From an uncultured Fluviicola sp. (GTDB taxonomy: Bacteria > Bacteroidota > Bacteroidia > Flavobacteriales > Crocinitomicaceae), in the NCBI RefSeq assembly GCF_946478805.1, contig NZ_CAMLDC010000028.1:1-56802 (forward strand): a stretch of DNA of 56,802 bases, in the 5' to 3' direction. Of this stretch, positions 17,685-28,129 are shown piece after piece; position 1 is the stretch's first letter, and the number at the start of each line of letters is the position of its first letter. The notes under the pieces are model-generated. The model was not told the DNA's origin, made no database searches, and was given only the letters and a program-made list of their open reading frames with translations. The translations under genes were made by a program, and so were the position numbers.

Positions 17685-17745
17685 GGAAGTTCCAAAGGTT
17701 TAAACAATTTAATTGGAACATTGGAAACCACAAATATTTAAGAAC

Positions 17746-18858
17746 ATGGAAAATCAAGAACAAAATAAAGGGTCTCAACAGACAAAAAAGAAAGGTGTAT
17801 TCAGACGAATCATTTTACCTATCCTGATCGGAATACTTGTTCTCGCTGTCATCATCGGCAAACTGGGAAGCAACAAGGAAAAGATGGACGCAAATGCATC
17901 CATTACAGATAAAAAAGTGACTATTTTCCCGGTGACAGTTGCTCAACCGACAATGGAAACAGTCTCGCAGGACTTTGAACTAAATGGAAATTTCATTCCT
18001 GATCATCAATTGAGCTTTGTTTCGGAAGCTTCAGGACGTGTGAGAACCTTGACGATTGAAAACGGTGATTATGTGAATGAAGGGAAGGTGATTGCGACTT
18101 TGGACAACGAACAAATCCGCATTGACCTTGCATTGGCCAAAACAACCCTGGATAAAGCGAAATCGGATTTGGATAAATACGAACGCATGGTTGCGAGCGG
18201 TGCTGTAAACAAACAACAAGTGGAAGATATGCGCATGACCATGAATACGGCAGATGCAAAAGTAAAAACACTTCAGCACAGTTTGAAACTGACTACAATC
18301 GTTTCCCCTATCTCCGGCGTTGTTTCAAATGTAGCCATTGAAAAAGGAAGTTACCTGGCTCCCGGAACTGCAATCGCTGACATCGTCGACATCAAGTCAT
18401 TGAAAATGAGTGTGAAGTTATTGGATGTGCAAGTGGTTCGTGTAAAACCAGGACAATCCGTTAATATCGTTCCGGATTTGTATGCCAATTCATCTATTCC
18501 CGGAAAAGTGGCTTCGGTTTCACCGCAAGCAGACGGTTCCAAGAAATTCGATACTGAAATACGCTTTACAAATCCTTCAAAAACTCCCTTGAAATCAGGG
18601 ATGACAGGAAAAGTGAAGTTTACATTCGGTGGAACGAAAGATGCATTGACCATTCCGCTGAAATGTCTGGCAGGAAGCATCAAGGATCCAAAAGTATTCA
18701 TAGTTCAAGGTGGGAAAGCGAAATTGACGAAAATTGAAATCGGCGCAGTTGACGACGACAAGATTGAAATCGTATCCGGTTTGACAGAAGGAATGAAGGT
18801 GGTGAAAACCGGTCAGTTGAATATCGACAACGGATCCAAGGTTAAGATCATCAAATAG
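17746..18858 (+). CDS. RND efflux periplasmic adaptor (HlyD/AcrA type)
   Basis: A 370-residue protein from ATG 17746; an upstream ATG at 17713 would add an unlikely tail before the membrane anchor. It has a cytosolic Lys-rich start, one membrane anchor (IILPILIGILVLAVIIG) and a lipoyl-type hybrid motif split around a coiled coil (GRVRTLTIENGDYVNEGKVI ... TIVSPISGVVSNVAIEKGSY). A beta-barrel and membrane-proximal domain follow. It joins the inner-membrane pump to TolC. It is 61 bases after the TolC gene. Confidence 0.93.
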   Translation: MENQEQNKGSQQTKKKGVFRRIILPILIGILVLAVIIGKLGSNKEKMDANASITDKKVTIFPVTVAQPTMETVSQDFELNGNFIPDHQLSFVSEASGRVRTLTIENGDYVNEGKVIATLDNEQIRIDLALAKTTLDKAKSDLDKYERMVASGAVNKQQVEDMRMTMNTADAKVKTLQHSLKLTTIVSPISGVVSNVAIEKGSYLAPGTAIADIVDIKSLKMSVKLLDVQVVRVKPGQSVNIVPDLYANSSIPGKVASVSPQADGSKKFDTEIRFTNPSKTPLKSGMTGKVKFTFGGTKDALTIPLKCLAGSIKDPKVFIVQGGKAKLTKIEIGAVDDDKIEIVSGLTEGMKVVKTGQLNIDNGSKVKIIK

Positions 18859-18872
18859 ATTTAGACAGGGTC

Positions 18873-18946
18873 TAATTATCAATGAAAGAATTATCAATAT
18901 CAAGCTAAGAACCTTGATAATTCTAAACATTCATAATTGATAATTA
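18873..18946. repeat. Nested inverted repeats with four ATTATCAAT half-sites
   Basis: TAATTATCAAT (18873-18883) is the exact complement of 18936-18946. Inside it, GAATTATCAA (18888-18897) is the exact complement of 18914-18923. All four share the core AATTATCAA. The array fills most of the 130-base gap between the adaptor and pump genes. It could form an mRNA or cruciform hairpin, or be an operator. Confidence 0.6.
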
Positions 18947-18988
18947 CTCTTTACTCATGTCTTTAAAGAAACTAAAAAAATAAGAAAT

Positions 18989-21900
18989 ATGTCTATTACA
19001 GAATTAGCCATAAAGAGACCCTCGTTGATCGTTGTGATCTTCTCGGTCCTGGGTTTCCTCGGAATTCTCAGCTATTCCAAACTGAATTACGAGCTGATGC
19101 CGAAATTCTCCATTCCTGTGGTAACTGTTACAACAGTTTATCCGGGAGCCTCTCCTTCGGAAGTGGAGAACTCGGTAACCAAAAAAGTGGAAGATGCACT
19201 TTCGGGTGTTGAAAGCCTCGATTATACACAATCCACATCCATGGAAGGTATTTCCACGGTGGTATTGTTACTGAAAAATGATGCCGATCCGGATAAAGCA
19301 CTACAGGAAGCACAGCGAAAGATCAATGCGATGCTTTCCACTCTGCCGGAAGAAGTCCTTTCACCATCTTTGGGAAAATTCTCCTTCGATGAAGCACCGA
19401 TCATGAGCGTGGGTATAACCGCAGACATGCCCCCGACGGAGTTGTATTCCCTGGTGAAAGATGATATCTCTCCTTCCCTTGCGAAAATGGAAGGAATGGC
19501 CCAAATCACCATGGTTGGTGGTGAAGAACGTGAAATCAAAGTACAGGTGGACCGGGAAGCTTGTGAGAGTTATGGAATTTCCATTCTCCAGATCACCAAT
19601 GCAATCCGCTCGGCAAACCTGGAATTGCCAACAGGTAAAGTCAAAGGTGACGACTCGCAGGCTTTGGTGCGTTTACGCGGAAAATACAAGGATCTCAATG
19701 AATTGAACAACTTGGTAATCCTGAACGATCCGAAAACCAATTCACCGGTAAGACTGAACGAAGTGGCAAGTATCACAGATGCTTCCAAGGAGATCAAAAC
19801 ATATAACCGGATCAACGGAATAAACTCTTTGGGACTTCAGATCATGAAACAGACCGATGCAAATGCGGTTAAGATCAGTAAGATGGTGAAAGAAGAGTTC
19901 AAAAAACTCGAAAAGCAATACAAAAGTAAAGGATTGAAATTCGATATCGCTTCTGATTCATCCGACTTTACACTTGCTGCTGCAGAAGCGGTTGTTACCG
20001 ACCTGGGCCTTGCGATCTTCATCGTTGCATTGGTAATGTTGTTGTTCCTTCACAGTGTGCGAAATGCTGTAATCATCATGATTTCCATTCCGGCCTCGTT
20101 GATTTCGGTTTTCATCGCCATGTACCTGCTTGGATTTACCCTGAACCTGATGACTTTGCTTGCAATTTCACTGGTAGTAGGAATCCTGGTCGATGACTCG
20201 ATCGTTGTATTGGAGAATATCTACCGTCACCTTGAAATGAGGAAAGAACGGAAAAAAGCAGCATTGGAAGGCCGGAATGAAATCGGTTTCACTGCGATGG
20301 GAATTACCTTGGTCGACGTGGTGGTATTCCTTCCATTGACCATGGTTGGTGGTTTGATCTCGAACCTGCTTTCCCAGTTCTCATTGGTGATCGTTATCTC
20401 GACCTTGATGTCCTTATTCGTTTCCTTTACATTGACTCCGCTTCTGGCTTCACGCTTTGCGAAAGAAACAAATCCGAACACCAAAACACTAGGCGGACGA
20501 ATTGTCGTAGTATTCGAACGCATCCTGAAAAACATCACTACTTCTTACGGTCGTGCACTAACCGTTGCTTTGCGCAGAAAACGCTACATCGTTCTCGCAG
20601 CATTCTTTGGAATCATTTTTATCCCGGTATTACTTGGACCATACATCGGTGGAGAATTCGTAAGCCAGGGCGACCGCGGAGAATTCGTGATCTCTTTGGA
20701 ATTACCCCAAGATGCCACGATCCAGCAGACGAACGCAACGGTTCAGCGCGTGGAAGATTACTTATTCAATAAACCGGAGGTAATCAATGTCTTTACGAGT
20801 GTGGGAACAGCCAGCGGAAATATGGGGTCTCAAAGCAACGCCAACAACAAAGCACAGTTGACGGTGAAAATCATACCAAAAGAGCAACGCGACAAATCTG
20901 CGGCAATCATTGCCCAGTTAATGAAGCAGGATCTGGAGAATATGTTACCGGATGTCAAAGTGAACTCGGCAGCTGTAGGGATCATGGGTGGAGCTGATGA
21001 TGCGCCGATCCAGATCGCGGTAACCGGAAACGACATGGATTCAAACTATGTGGCAGCTGCCAAAGTGGTCGAGACATTGAAGTCGATCAAAGGAACTGCC
21101 GAAGTGAAAGTATCGGTTGAAACCGGAAATCCGGAGATTACGGTAAACATTGACCGTGATAAGATGGCTGAATTGGGATTGAATATGAATACGGTCGGTT
21201 CCACGCTTCAAATGTCTTTCAACGGAGATGACAATTCCAAATATTCGGAAAATGGAAAAGACTATGATATCTTGGTCAATTACGATGATTTTGATCGTAA
21301 AAACACTTCAGATGTTAAAGAAGTCTATTTCATCAATGACAAAGGAGAAGAGATCAAATTGAGCCAGTTTGCAAAAATCGGAAAAGCAAGCGGACCTTCG
21401 AAATTGGAACGGATGAGCCGGATTCCTTCCATCACTGTCACTTCGCAGGTATTGGGAACTTCCAGTCAGCAGGTAACAGATGAGTTTGCCAAACTGATTG
21501 AAAAAGATCCGCTTCCAAGTAACACCGTTTACAGTTTTGAAGGGGATGCTAAAAACATGGCGGAAGCATTCGGAAACTTAATGTTAGCGATTCTGGCTTC
21601 CATCCTATTCGTTTACCTCATCATGGTGGCATTGTACGATTCGTATGTGTATCCGTTCGTTGTCTTGTTCTCCATTCCATTGGCGATTATCGGTGCCTTG
21701 CTTGCATTGGCGCTGGCATCTGAGCCAATCAGTATCTTCTCCATGTTGGGAATGATCATGCTCATCGGGTTGGTAGCGAAGAATGCGATCCTGATTGTCG
21801 ACTTTACAAACCAGAAGAAGGCAGACGGACACAATACGGTTGAAGCATTGATCATTGCAGGCCAGGCGCGTTTACGTCCGATCCTGATGACGACTCTTGC

Positions 21901-22141
21901 GATGGTTTTCGGTATGATGCCGATTGCATTTGCACACGGAGCTGGAGCTGAATGGAAAGCCGGATTAGCTTGGGTATTGATCGGTGGTTTGACCAGTTCC
22001 ATGCTATTGACGCTGATCATCGTTCCATGCGTTTACCTGATCTTCGATATCTTCAAACGGGAGATTTCCAATAAAAAAGCACGAGCATTGCTCAAAGAAG
22101 TTGATGTGGTCGCACTAGGGCACGAGTACGACCATAATTAA
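18989..22141 (+). CDS. RND-family efflux pump, AcrB/MMPL type
   Basis: A 1050-residue inner-membrane pump. It opens with the usual SITELAIKRPSLIVVIFSVL, followed by TM1 and the first periplasmic porter loop with YPGASPSEVE. TM4 carries the proton-relay acids D402 and D403 (GILVDDSIVVLEN). The second half repeats this plan (SIFSMLGMIMLIGLVAKNAILIVDF). It works by proton antiport with the upstream adaptor and TolC to expel drugs, detergents or metabolites. The substrate cannot be told from sequence, but it lacks the Met/metal motifs of the CusA group, so HAE1-type export is likely. Confidence 0.95.
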   Translation: MSITELAIKRPSLIVVIFSVLGFLGILSYSKLNYELMPKFSIPVVTVTTVYPGASPSEVENSVTKKVEDALSGVESLDYTQSTSMEGISTVVLLLKNDADPDKALQEAQRKINAMLSTLPEEVLSPSLGKFSFDEAPIMSVGITADMPPTELYSLVKDDISPSLAKMEGMAQITMVGGEEREIKVQVDREACESYGISILQITNAIRSANLELPTGKVKGDDSQALVRLRGKYKDLNELNNLVILNDPKTNSPVRLNEVASITDASKEIKTYNRINGINSLGLQIMKQTDANAVKISKMVKEEFKKLEKQYKSKGLKFDIASDSSDFTLAAAEAVVTDLGLAIFIVALVMLLFLHSVRNAVIIMISIPASLISVFIAMYLLGFTLNLMTLLAISLVVGILVDDSIVVLENIYRHLEMRKERKKAALEGRNEIGFTAMGITLVDVVVFLPLTMVGGLISNLLSQFSLVIVISTLMSLFVSFTLTPLLASRFAKETNPNTKTLGGRIVVVFERILKNITTSYGRALTVALRRKRYIVLAAFFGIIFIPVLLGPYIGGEFVSQGDRGEFVISLELPQDATIQQTNATVQRVEDYLFNKPEVINVFTSVGTASGNMGSQSNANNKAQLTVKIIPKEQRDKSAAIIAQLMKQDLENMLPDVKVNSAAVGIMGGADDAPIQIAVTGNDMDSNYVAAAKVVETLKSIKGTAEVKVSVETGNPEITVNIDRDKMAELGLNMNTVGSTLQMSFNGDDNSKYSENGKDYDILVNYDDFDRKNTSDVKEVYFINDKGEEIKLSQFAKIGKASGPSKLERMSRIPSITVTSQVLGTSSQQVTDEFAKLIEKDPLPSNTVYSFEGDAKNMAEAFGNLMLAILASILFVYLIMVALYDSYVYPFVVLFSIPLAIIGALLALALASEPISIFSMLGMIMLIGLVAKNAILIVDFTNQKKADGHNTVEALIIAGQARLRPILMTTLAMVFGMMPIAFAHGAGAEWKAGLAWVLIGGLTSSMLLTLIIVPCVYLIFDIFKREISNKKARALLKEVDVVALGHEYDHN

Positions 22142-22159
22142 CACCAATAACCAAGAGGA

Positions 22160-22197
22160 ATGCCCCATCCCGTATATACAGGATTGGGGCATTTTTT
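22160..22197 (+). terminator. Terminator of the efflux operon
   Basis: ATGCCCCATCC pairs with GGATTGGGGCAT (one bulge) around a 10-base loop, followed by six T. It begins 19 bases after the pump gene. Confidence 0.85.
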
Positions 22198-22405
22198 GTT
22201 CCGGTTGTTTCACACTACAATCAAGCATTCTTTCATTTAGATACACAGAACACTCGCTTAAAAGTTACCTACTGATAAAATAAATATCGGAAAGCTACGT
22301 GTTTATTGATTTTTTATTCATTTTTCAAAAATTAAGGCTCTGAGATCATCCAAGCCCTGAAAGAAAAAACAGCGTAACTTAACAAAAGATACTAAACACT
22401 GCCTT

Positions 22406-25360
22406 ATGAAATATTCCTTACTCTTATTCGCGATTTTAATACTCAAATCCTTACGTGCGCAGGATCCTGAAAAAAGCTGGGTGATTGGAAGCCCGACAGA
22501 TAAAGAATGAGGATGCAACCTAGTAGCTGATGATGCCGGAAACACCTATTCTTCCGGATCAACCAATGAAAAAGGATTGATTATCAAGCAGAACCCGCTT
22601 CACCAAACTATTTGGTGCAAAACCATTACATTTCCACCAGCAGCATCGAATGTGGTTTTTATTTCCTTTATGGACCTATTGGGAGACACCATCTTTGGTT
22701 GTGGTTCTATTGAACAGAACTACCAAGTAGTTGGGAACTTCTATTTCAAAATGAACGCTCAAACCGGAACATTTTACTGGTCAAAATATGAAACTGCTTC
22801 AGAAGGTTATCTTTCCATTATGCGCTATGCAAACGGAAAATATTTCCTTACCGGAGGAACTGAAATTAGCAATTCAATGACACAAGCTAAGGTATTAGCT
22901 GTTTCATCTCAAACCGGGAATGTTATCTGGCAAACTCCCTTGTTAAAATTCGTTTACACTCCTGCCGGAAATAACAGCCGCACATACGTCACAGCAGCAA
23001 CTGAAATGCTTCATGGTAAGATGTTCCTTACCGGGCAGCATTTGCAAACACTTTCATCGGGTATCTATCCGGATATGCCATTTTTGATCGGAATTACCGA
23101 AACCGGAAATGTTTTTCTACAACACCGCATTCCACTTCCAAATAATGGTTTCAATACTTCCTTTCAGGGAAGCAGGATAGAATACGATATGGATGAAAAC
23201 CTGATTCTTTCCTGTTACAATAACGGCCCCATGTCTACTTTAAACGATCCCAATGTGGTTCTCATCAAGTTGGATACTCTTGGAAACATCCTTTTTTCAA
23301 AGGAATATGAAGTAACCAGTGATGGGTTCATATTTGTCCATGCGATGAATGAAACCGCGGGGAGCTATGTACTCTGTGGTGCTTTAAATACGATTTTCAT
23401 TGGTTTATACACACTCAAACTGGATAAAAATGGAGAGCTCCAAAAATGTGTAGGCATTCAGAAACCCAATATTTATTATGGAAGCGGATCACCTTATAAT
23501 GCTTATGGGAACAGTGAGTTTCGCAACGGCATTCATTATTTTCCAAATACGGAATACAACGCTTCCGATGCCAATATTAATAACATCATCCTGGATGAAG
23601 ACCTCAATTTTATCCAGGATTGCGCAGATATCAATGAAGTTCCAGTGACCATCACCCCTCTCACCATCCAATTAGAACCACTTGTACTGACACAAATCCC
23701 AAATACATTTGTTTATCAGGATGGGATAATTGCGGGAGATCTGCCTATGTATGTTTCCTGCGACAGTCTTTCACTGAGTCTGCAGCAATCGTCAGGATGT
23801 CAGGCGTCAGTTATTGCTGAAACTTCCGGTTTTCAGGTACCACAATTCTTTTGGTCAAACGGGACCGTCTCTTTCTCTGACACCCTACTCGTTTCTTCTA
23901 CAGATACAATTATTGTGAGGGTATTGGATATCCGCTGCTGTGAATTGACAGATACCATCATTCCGGTGCTTTTCTCGAACCTGGCTGTCAGTTTACCTGC
24001 AGACACCAGTCTTTGCTTACAGTCCGGGCAAACTTTCCTGCTGACACCTCAAGTAAGCAATCCAAGCGGAACGGTAAGCTATTTATGGAGCACTAATTCT
24101 ACAGCAGCTTCTCTTTTTGTAACAAGCTCCGGGACTTATTGGGTAGAAATCTCTGACGGTTGTATCAGTCTCCGTGATTCCATCCAGGTTACGATGCTTT
24201 CTGCTCCTGAAATCACAGGACTCGCCGACACGGCTATTTGCGAAGGAACTTTTCCCGTCAACCTGAATCCTATCATCACTAACGGTGTATCTGTCCTTTG
24301 GAATGATGGAGTAATAACACCTTCCAGAAGTATTGCCGGCCCCGGAATCTATTCGCTGCAAGTAATCAATGAATGTGGAACAAGAGATACAACCATCGAA
24401 GTACTGCAAACGGATTTACCTGCTGTTTCATTGGTTCCAATCATCGACTCGTGTTTACAAACAGGGGCAAGCATCACCCTGAATCCCGTTCTGAATGATG
24501 TCGGATTCTTTAATTGGTCGACCGGGGTAACAAGTATTCTACTGACTGTCTCCACAAGCGGAACTTATACATTTTACGGATGGAATGCGTGTGGGATCGA
24601 TTCTGCAAGCTGCTCGGTTACTGTCCGCGAGTTCCCGGAATTAAACCTTCCCGAAACGCTGGATACCTGTTTTGAAATCGGGCTTGGATTTTCTTACACC
24701 GTCCAGGGAAATTCAGGATCTTACCAATGGAATTCAGGATCACAAACCGCAACGGAGCAAATCGCTCAAGAAGGAGTGTATATCTGCACGCTAACCAATG
24801 GATGCGGTACAACAAGTGATTCCATGGCGGTAAGTCGTTTGGCCGATTTGGACCTTTATTTCCCGAATGACTCAGTAGAACTTTGTGCAGAGCAAATCTC
24901 CCTTAACCTGCTTCATATTGAAACGAACTATGCTTACGAATTGTATTTACCATGGAGTGGAAAGCCTGCAGGATCAAACCTGAACGAATCCGGTTGGTAT
25001 CAGATTCGCGCTTACAATGCGTGTGGCGAACTGTGGGATTCCATTTATCTTGATCTGCGAAAGGAACAAGCCATTTTCATGCCCAATTCATTCACTCCCG
25101 ATAACGATGGAACAAACGATCAGTTGGAGATCACTACCTTAAATGCAACTATCAGCAGTCTCCGGATCTTTAATCGCTGGGGAGAGGAAATCTATCATTT
25201 ACAGAAGGAAAGTCAGTCGGAAGAAATTCCAACCGCGATTTGGAATGGTTCGTTTCACGGGCAAGTTTGTCCGGATGGAATGTATGTGGTGCAAATCATT
25301 TATGAAAACTGTTTTGGTATACCGACTCAATTTACCGGTCACGTGATTTTGCTCCGATGA
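22406..25360 (+). pseudogene. T9SS type B secreted protein interrupted by in-frame TGA
   Basis: The natural start is ATG 22406, giving a signal peptide (MKYSLLLFAILILKSLRA then QDPEKSW). An in-frame TGA at 22508-22510 ends it after 34 residues, and the same frame continues cleanly (GCNLVADDAGNTYSSGS) for over 900 residues to 25360. The body resembles beta-propeller and Ig-like surface proteins (repeats of CG..D.....). The tail (IFMPNSFTPDNDGTNDQLEI ... VCPDGMYVVQIIYE) is the gliding-motility-associated type B sorting domain. The downstream ATG at 22577 would lack a signal. A TGG (Trp) to TGA change fits the context (DKE-W-G). It may be a recent nonsense mutation, a sequence error or recoding. 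Confidence 0.8.
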
Positions 25361-25416
25361 GTGTGATTTTGCGTTTGTTCAAATAGTACAATTTAGTTTA
25401 CCACAAATGCACAAAT

Positions 25417-25441
25417 AAAAAGGCTGTCTACCGAACAGCCT
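25417..25441 (-). terminator. Terminator behind the truncated GxxExxI gene
   Basis: AGGCTGT (25421-25427) pairs with ACAGCCT (25435-25441). The A-run before it reads as a U-run on the minus strand. It lies 25 bases after the small frame's stop. Confidence 0.75.
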
Positions 25442-25466
25442 ATGCCCATAATTGATTTAAGGAAGC

Positions 25467-25583
25467 TTACTCTAAAGCATCCTTATAAACAATCTCTGAA
25501 AATCCTGAACCCAAGTGGTTATGAACTTCCATACAACAACCAATCAGCTGATAACACTCTTCCTTTAATAGATAATCTTCCAT
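25467..25583 (-). pseudogene. Truncated GxxExxI (PDDEXK_3) gene, 38 codons
   Basis: The frame encodes MEDYLLKEECYQLIGCCMEV then HNHLGSGFSEIVYKDALE and stops. This is the conserved first block of the GxxExxI family (PF13366), whose members have about 125-135 residues and end in a PD-(D/E)xK nuclease-like fold. Here the catalytic half is missing. The ATG and the reading frame are clean, and a terminator follows directly, so this is a neat deletion and not a scatter of mutations. It may be a relic, or a short product kept for another reason. Confidence 0.75.
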
Positions 25584-25822
25584 TTACATTAATTTAAGAA
25601 AAAAGATCATTATTTCAATCGATTATCAACTTCTTTTATTCAAATAACAAAAAAAGCGACCAGTAGGCGCTTCAAATTATTTGTGCATTTGTGGTCAAAG
25701 AAGACATCTCATTAAGCGGAAGAATATTTGTGGTAAACCCATTTAGTGACCAGAAATACCATTCTCCGATAATAATTGCATAATACTTAGTCGCGAAATT
25801 TGTCCTGATTATTTAGAAGATT

Positions 25823-28063
25823 ATGACAAAACAATTTATACTCTCAATCGGGTGTTCTTTAGCTATTCTTGCTGCCAATGCACAAGATATCGCTACAGCC
25901 CGTAATGCTTCCGTTGGAAGCACCGTTACTTTCAGAGGAGTTTCTCTGAACGGATCCGAATTACCCAACATTCGCTACATCCAAGATGTTACCGGAGGTA
26001 TTGCTATTTACGGTTCGAATGTAAGTTCTATCCAGGAAGGTGATTCCGTACTAATTACCGGAACCATGACGAATTACAATAATCTAGCTGAAGTTACTCC
26101 GGTTACTTCTATGAGCGTACTCTCGAATGTTGCACTTCCGGCTGCACAGGTGATCACTGATATCTCCACAATCAGTGAGATTCATGAAAGTGAATTGCTT
26201 CATTTTGATAACTGCACCTTTGCCAACGGGGGAGCTACTTTTGCAGGAAATACCAATTACAATGTGACCATGGGTGGACAAACCATGCAGGTGCGAATCA
26301 CCAATGGAAGTCCGTTGGTTGGCGAAATCATTCCAAGTGGAGCTGTAAACCTGGATGGAATCATGTCGCAATACTGTTACACACCAACGACAGGTTGTAC
26401 TTCCGGTTATCAGTTGCTTCTGAGAACACTTACCGATATTGAAAGCACCTCTTCTATTTACCTGACACAACCCATCAGTACATCGGCTATTGCTACCACC
26501 GGTTTTGATATTCATTGGTCTACCAACATTGCAGGAACAAATTCCTATATTAAATATGGAATGACACCGGCATTGGAACTCGGAACAATTGCTTCCGGAA
26601 ACACACTGAATCATGTTGCTTCCCTCAGTGGATTAACTCCCGCCACCATATACTATGTGCGTGCTTTCTCTTGGAACGGTGCAGACAGTGCGGTAACACT
26701 TGAACGTACCTTTGCAACACAGTCACTTTCATCGGGGAAAATCACGGCTTACTTCAATCGAAGAACGGATGATAATTATTCCACCGGAACAAACGCGGTT
26801 CAATTGAATCATGTGATTGCGGATACGCTTGCTGCATATATCAACCGGACCCAAATCTCTCTCGATATCGCTATTTACAACTGGGATCACTCAACAGATG
26901 CTATGAAGATCATTACGGCCGTAAATAACGCATACACACGTGGAGTAAAAATCCGGGTAATCAGTGATGGTAGTACGGTAAACTCAGGAGTGAATGGTTT
27001 GAATAATGCGATTCCTGTACTATCAACGCCACAAGGAAGCGATTACACGATTATGCACAATAAAATCGTGATTATGGATGCAAATGTAAGTAATCCGAAT
27101 CAGCCGGTAGTTTGGACGGGATCCACCAATTTTACGGAAGGACAGTTAAATGATGACGCAAACAATGTCATTATTTTCCAGGACCAAAGTTTAGCCCGTG
27201 GCTACAAAATGGAATTCGATGAAATGTGGGGAGATTCCAGTCAAACTTCACAGCCAAATATGACCTTATCCAAATTCGGACAGTTTAAAACAGACAACAC
27301 TCCGCACGAATACATCATTGGTGGAAAGCGCGTCGAATCCTATTTCAGCCCATCTGATCAAGTCAATACACAAATCTTGAACACGATTGCGACTGCAGAC
27401 GACGATCTTCATTTTGCTGTCATGGTTATTACACGTTCCGACCTGGCTTACGCAATCCGGGATCGAATCCAACAGCAAACTTTGGATGCAAAAGGAATTA
27501 TTGATGACGCTTCAACTTCTGCTACTCCATATGGAATCCTTTCTCCTCCAATGGGTCAAAATCTTGCCGTAAACGGCCATAACTGGATTTTCCATCACAA
27601 ATACATCATTATTGACGAATCCAATACCTCATCAGACCCGATCGTTTTAACCGGTTCTCATAACTGGAGCAATGGAGCTGATCAAAAGAACGATGAAAAC
27701 ACCGTGATTGTGCACGACGCATCTATTGCAAACCAATACTACCAGGAATTCATGGGAAGATGGTGTGAACGAAACGGAACTGTTTGTTCATTAGGTTTGG
27801 ACGAAGCCATTAAAAATCAGGATCTGTCTGTTTATCCGAATCCGAACCAAGGAAATTTCTCTTTCCAGGTTGCGGGTGATGGCAACATGGCTGAGATCAA
27901 CTTAACAGACATAATGGGAAAAGAAGTTTATGCAACAGAACTTAAAACCGAAACCGGAAACAATATCTTTCATGTAACTACTCAATCACTGAAGAAAGGG
28001 ATTTATTTCTTGAATTATATTGTCGATGGGCAATCCATGACTTCACGAATTGTTATCGAGTAA
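25823..28063 (+). CDS. Secreted phospholipase D-like protein with T9SS type A domain
   Basis: A 746-residue protein with a signal peptide (FILSIGCSLAILAANA). Residues 22-205 form an OB-fold-like domain (VTGGIAIYGSNVSSIQEGDS) of the kind found in secreted nucleases. A fibronectin type III-like part follows (residues 215-300). Two PLD half-domains carry complete HxKx4D motifs: HNKIVIMD with GSTNFT downstream, and HHKYIIID with GSHNWS downstream. The tail (VYPNPNQGNFSFQV ... GKEVYATEL ... MTSRIVIE) is a type A sorting domain. PLD-fold enzymes cut phosphodiesters in lipids or DNA; the OB fold favours an extracellular nuclease, but this is inference. Confidence 0.9.
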   Translation: MTKQFILSIGCSLAILAANAQDIATARNASVGSTVTFRGVSLNGSELPNIRYIQDVTGGIAIYGSNVSSIQEGDSVLITGTMTNYNNLAEVTPVTSMSVLSNVALPAAQVITDISTISEIHESELLHFDNCTFANGGATFAGNTNYNVTMGGQTMQVRITNGSPLVGEIIPSGAVNLDGIMSQYCYTPTTGCTSGYQLLLRTLTDIESTSSIYLTQPISTSAIATTGFDIHWSTNIAGTNSYIKYGMTPALELGTIASGNTLNHVASLSGLTPATIYYVRAFSWNGADSAVTLERTFATQSLSSGKITAYFNRRTDDNYSTGTNAVQLNHVIADTLAAYINRTQISLDIAIYNWDHSTDAMKIITAVNNAYTRGVKIRVISDGSTVNSGVNGLNNAIPVLSTPQGSDYTIMHNKIVIMDANVSNPNQPVVWTGSTNFTEGQLNDDANNVIIFQDQSLARGYKMEFDEMWGDSSQTSQPNMTLSKFGQFKTDNTPHEYIIGGKRVESYFSPSDQVNTQILNTIATADDDLHFAVMVITRSDLAYAIRDRIQQQTLDAKGIIDDASTSATPYGILSPPMGQNLAVNGHNWIFHHKYIIIDESNTSSDPIVLTGSHNWSNGADQKNDENTVIVHDASIANQYYQEFMGRWCERNGTVCSLGLDEAIKNQDLSVYPNPNQGNFSFQVAGDGNMAEINLTDIMGKEVYATELKTETGNNIFHVTTQSLKKGIYFLNYIVDGQSMTSRIVIE

Positions 28064-28075
28064 TTCGTTCATGAC

Positions 28076-28107
28076 AGTCTGTGCGAACATTCTTGCTCGC
28101 ACAGACT
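28076..28107. terminator. Hairpin between convergent genes
   Basis: AGTCTGTGCGA pairs exactly with TCGCACAGACT (11 bp, 10-base loop) in the 66-base gap between the converging PLD and SDR genes. The T-run is weak. Confidence 0.65.
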
Positions 28108-28129
28108 AATCTATTTCTATTCGTAAGGA

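Larger units (their letters stand above)
25400..25695. repeat. 19-bp inverted repeats bounding a small cassette
   Basis: ACCACAAATGCACAAATAA at 25400-25418 is the exact complement of 25677-25695. A 13-bp part of it (GTTTACCACAAAT, 25396-25408) is also mirrored at 25726-25738. The bracketed 258 bases hold a truncated GxxExxI frame on the minus strand and two minus-strand hairpins: 25421-25441, and a weaker one at 25654-25672 next to an A-run. No clear target duplication was seen. This fills the gap 25361-25822. Confidence 0.65.
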
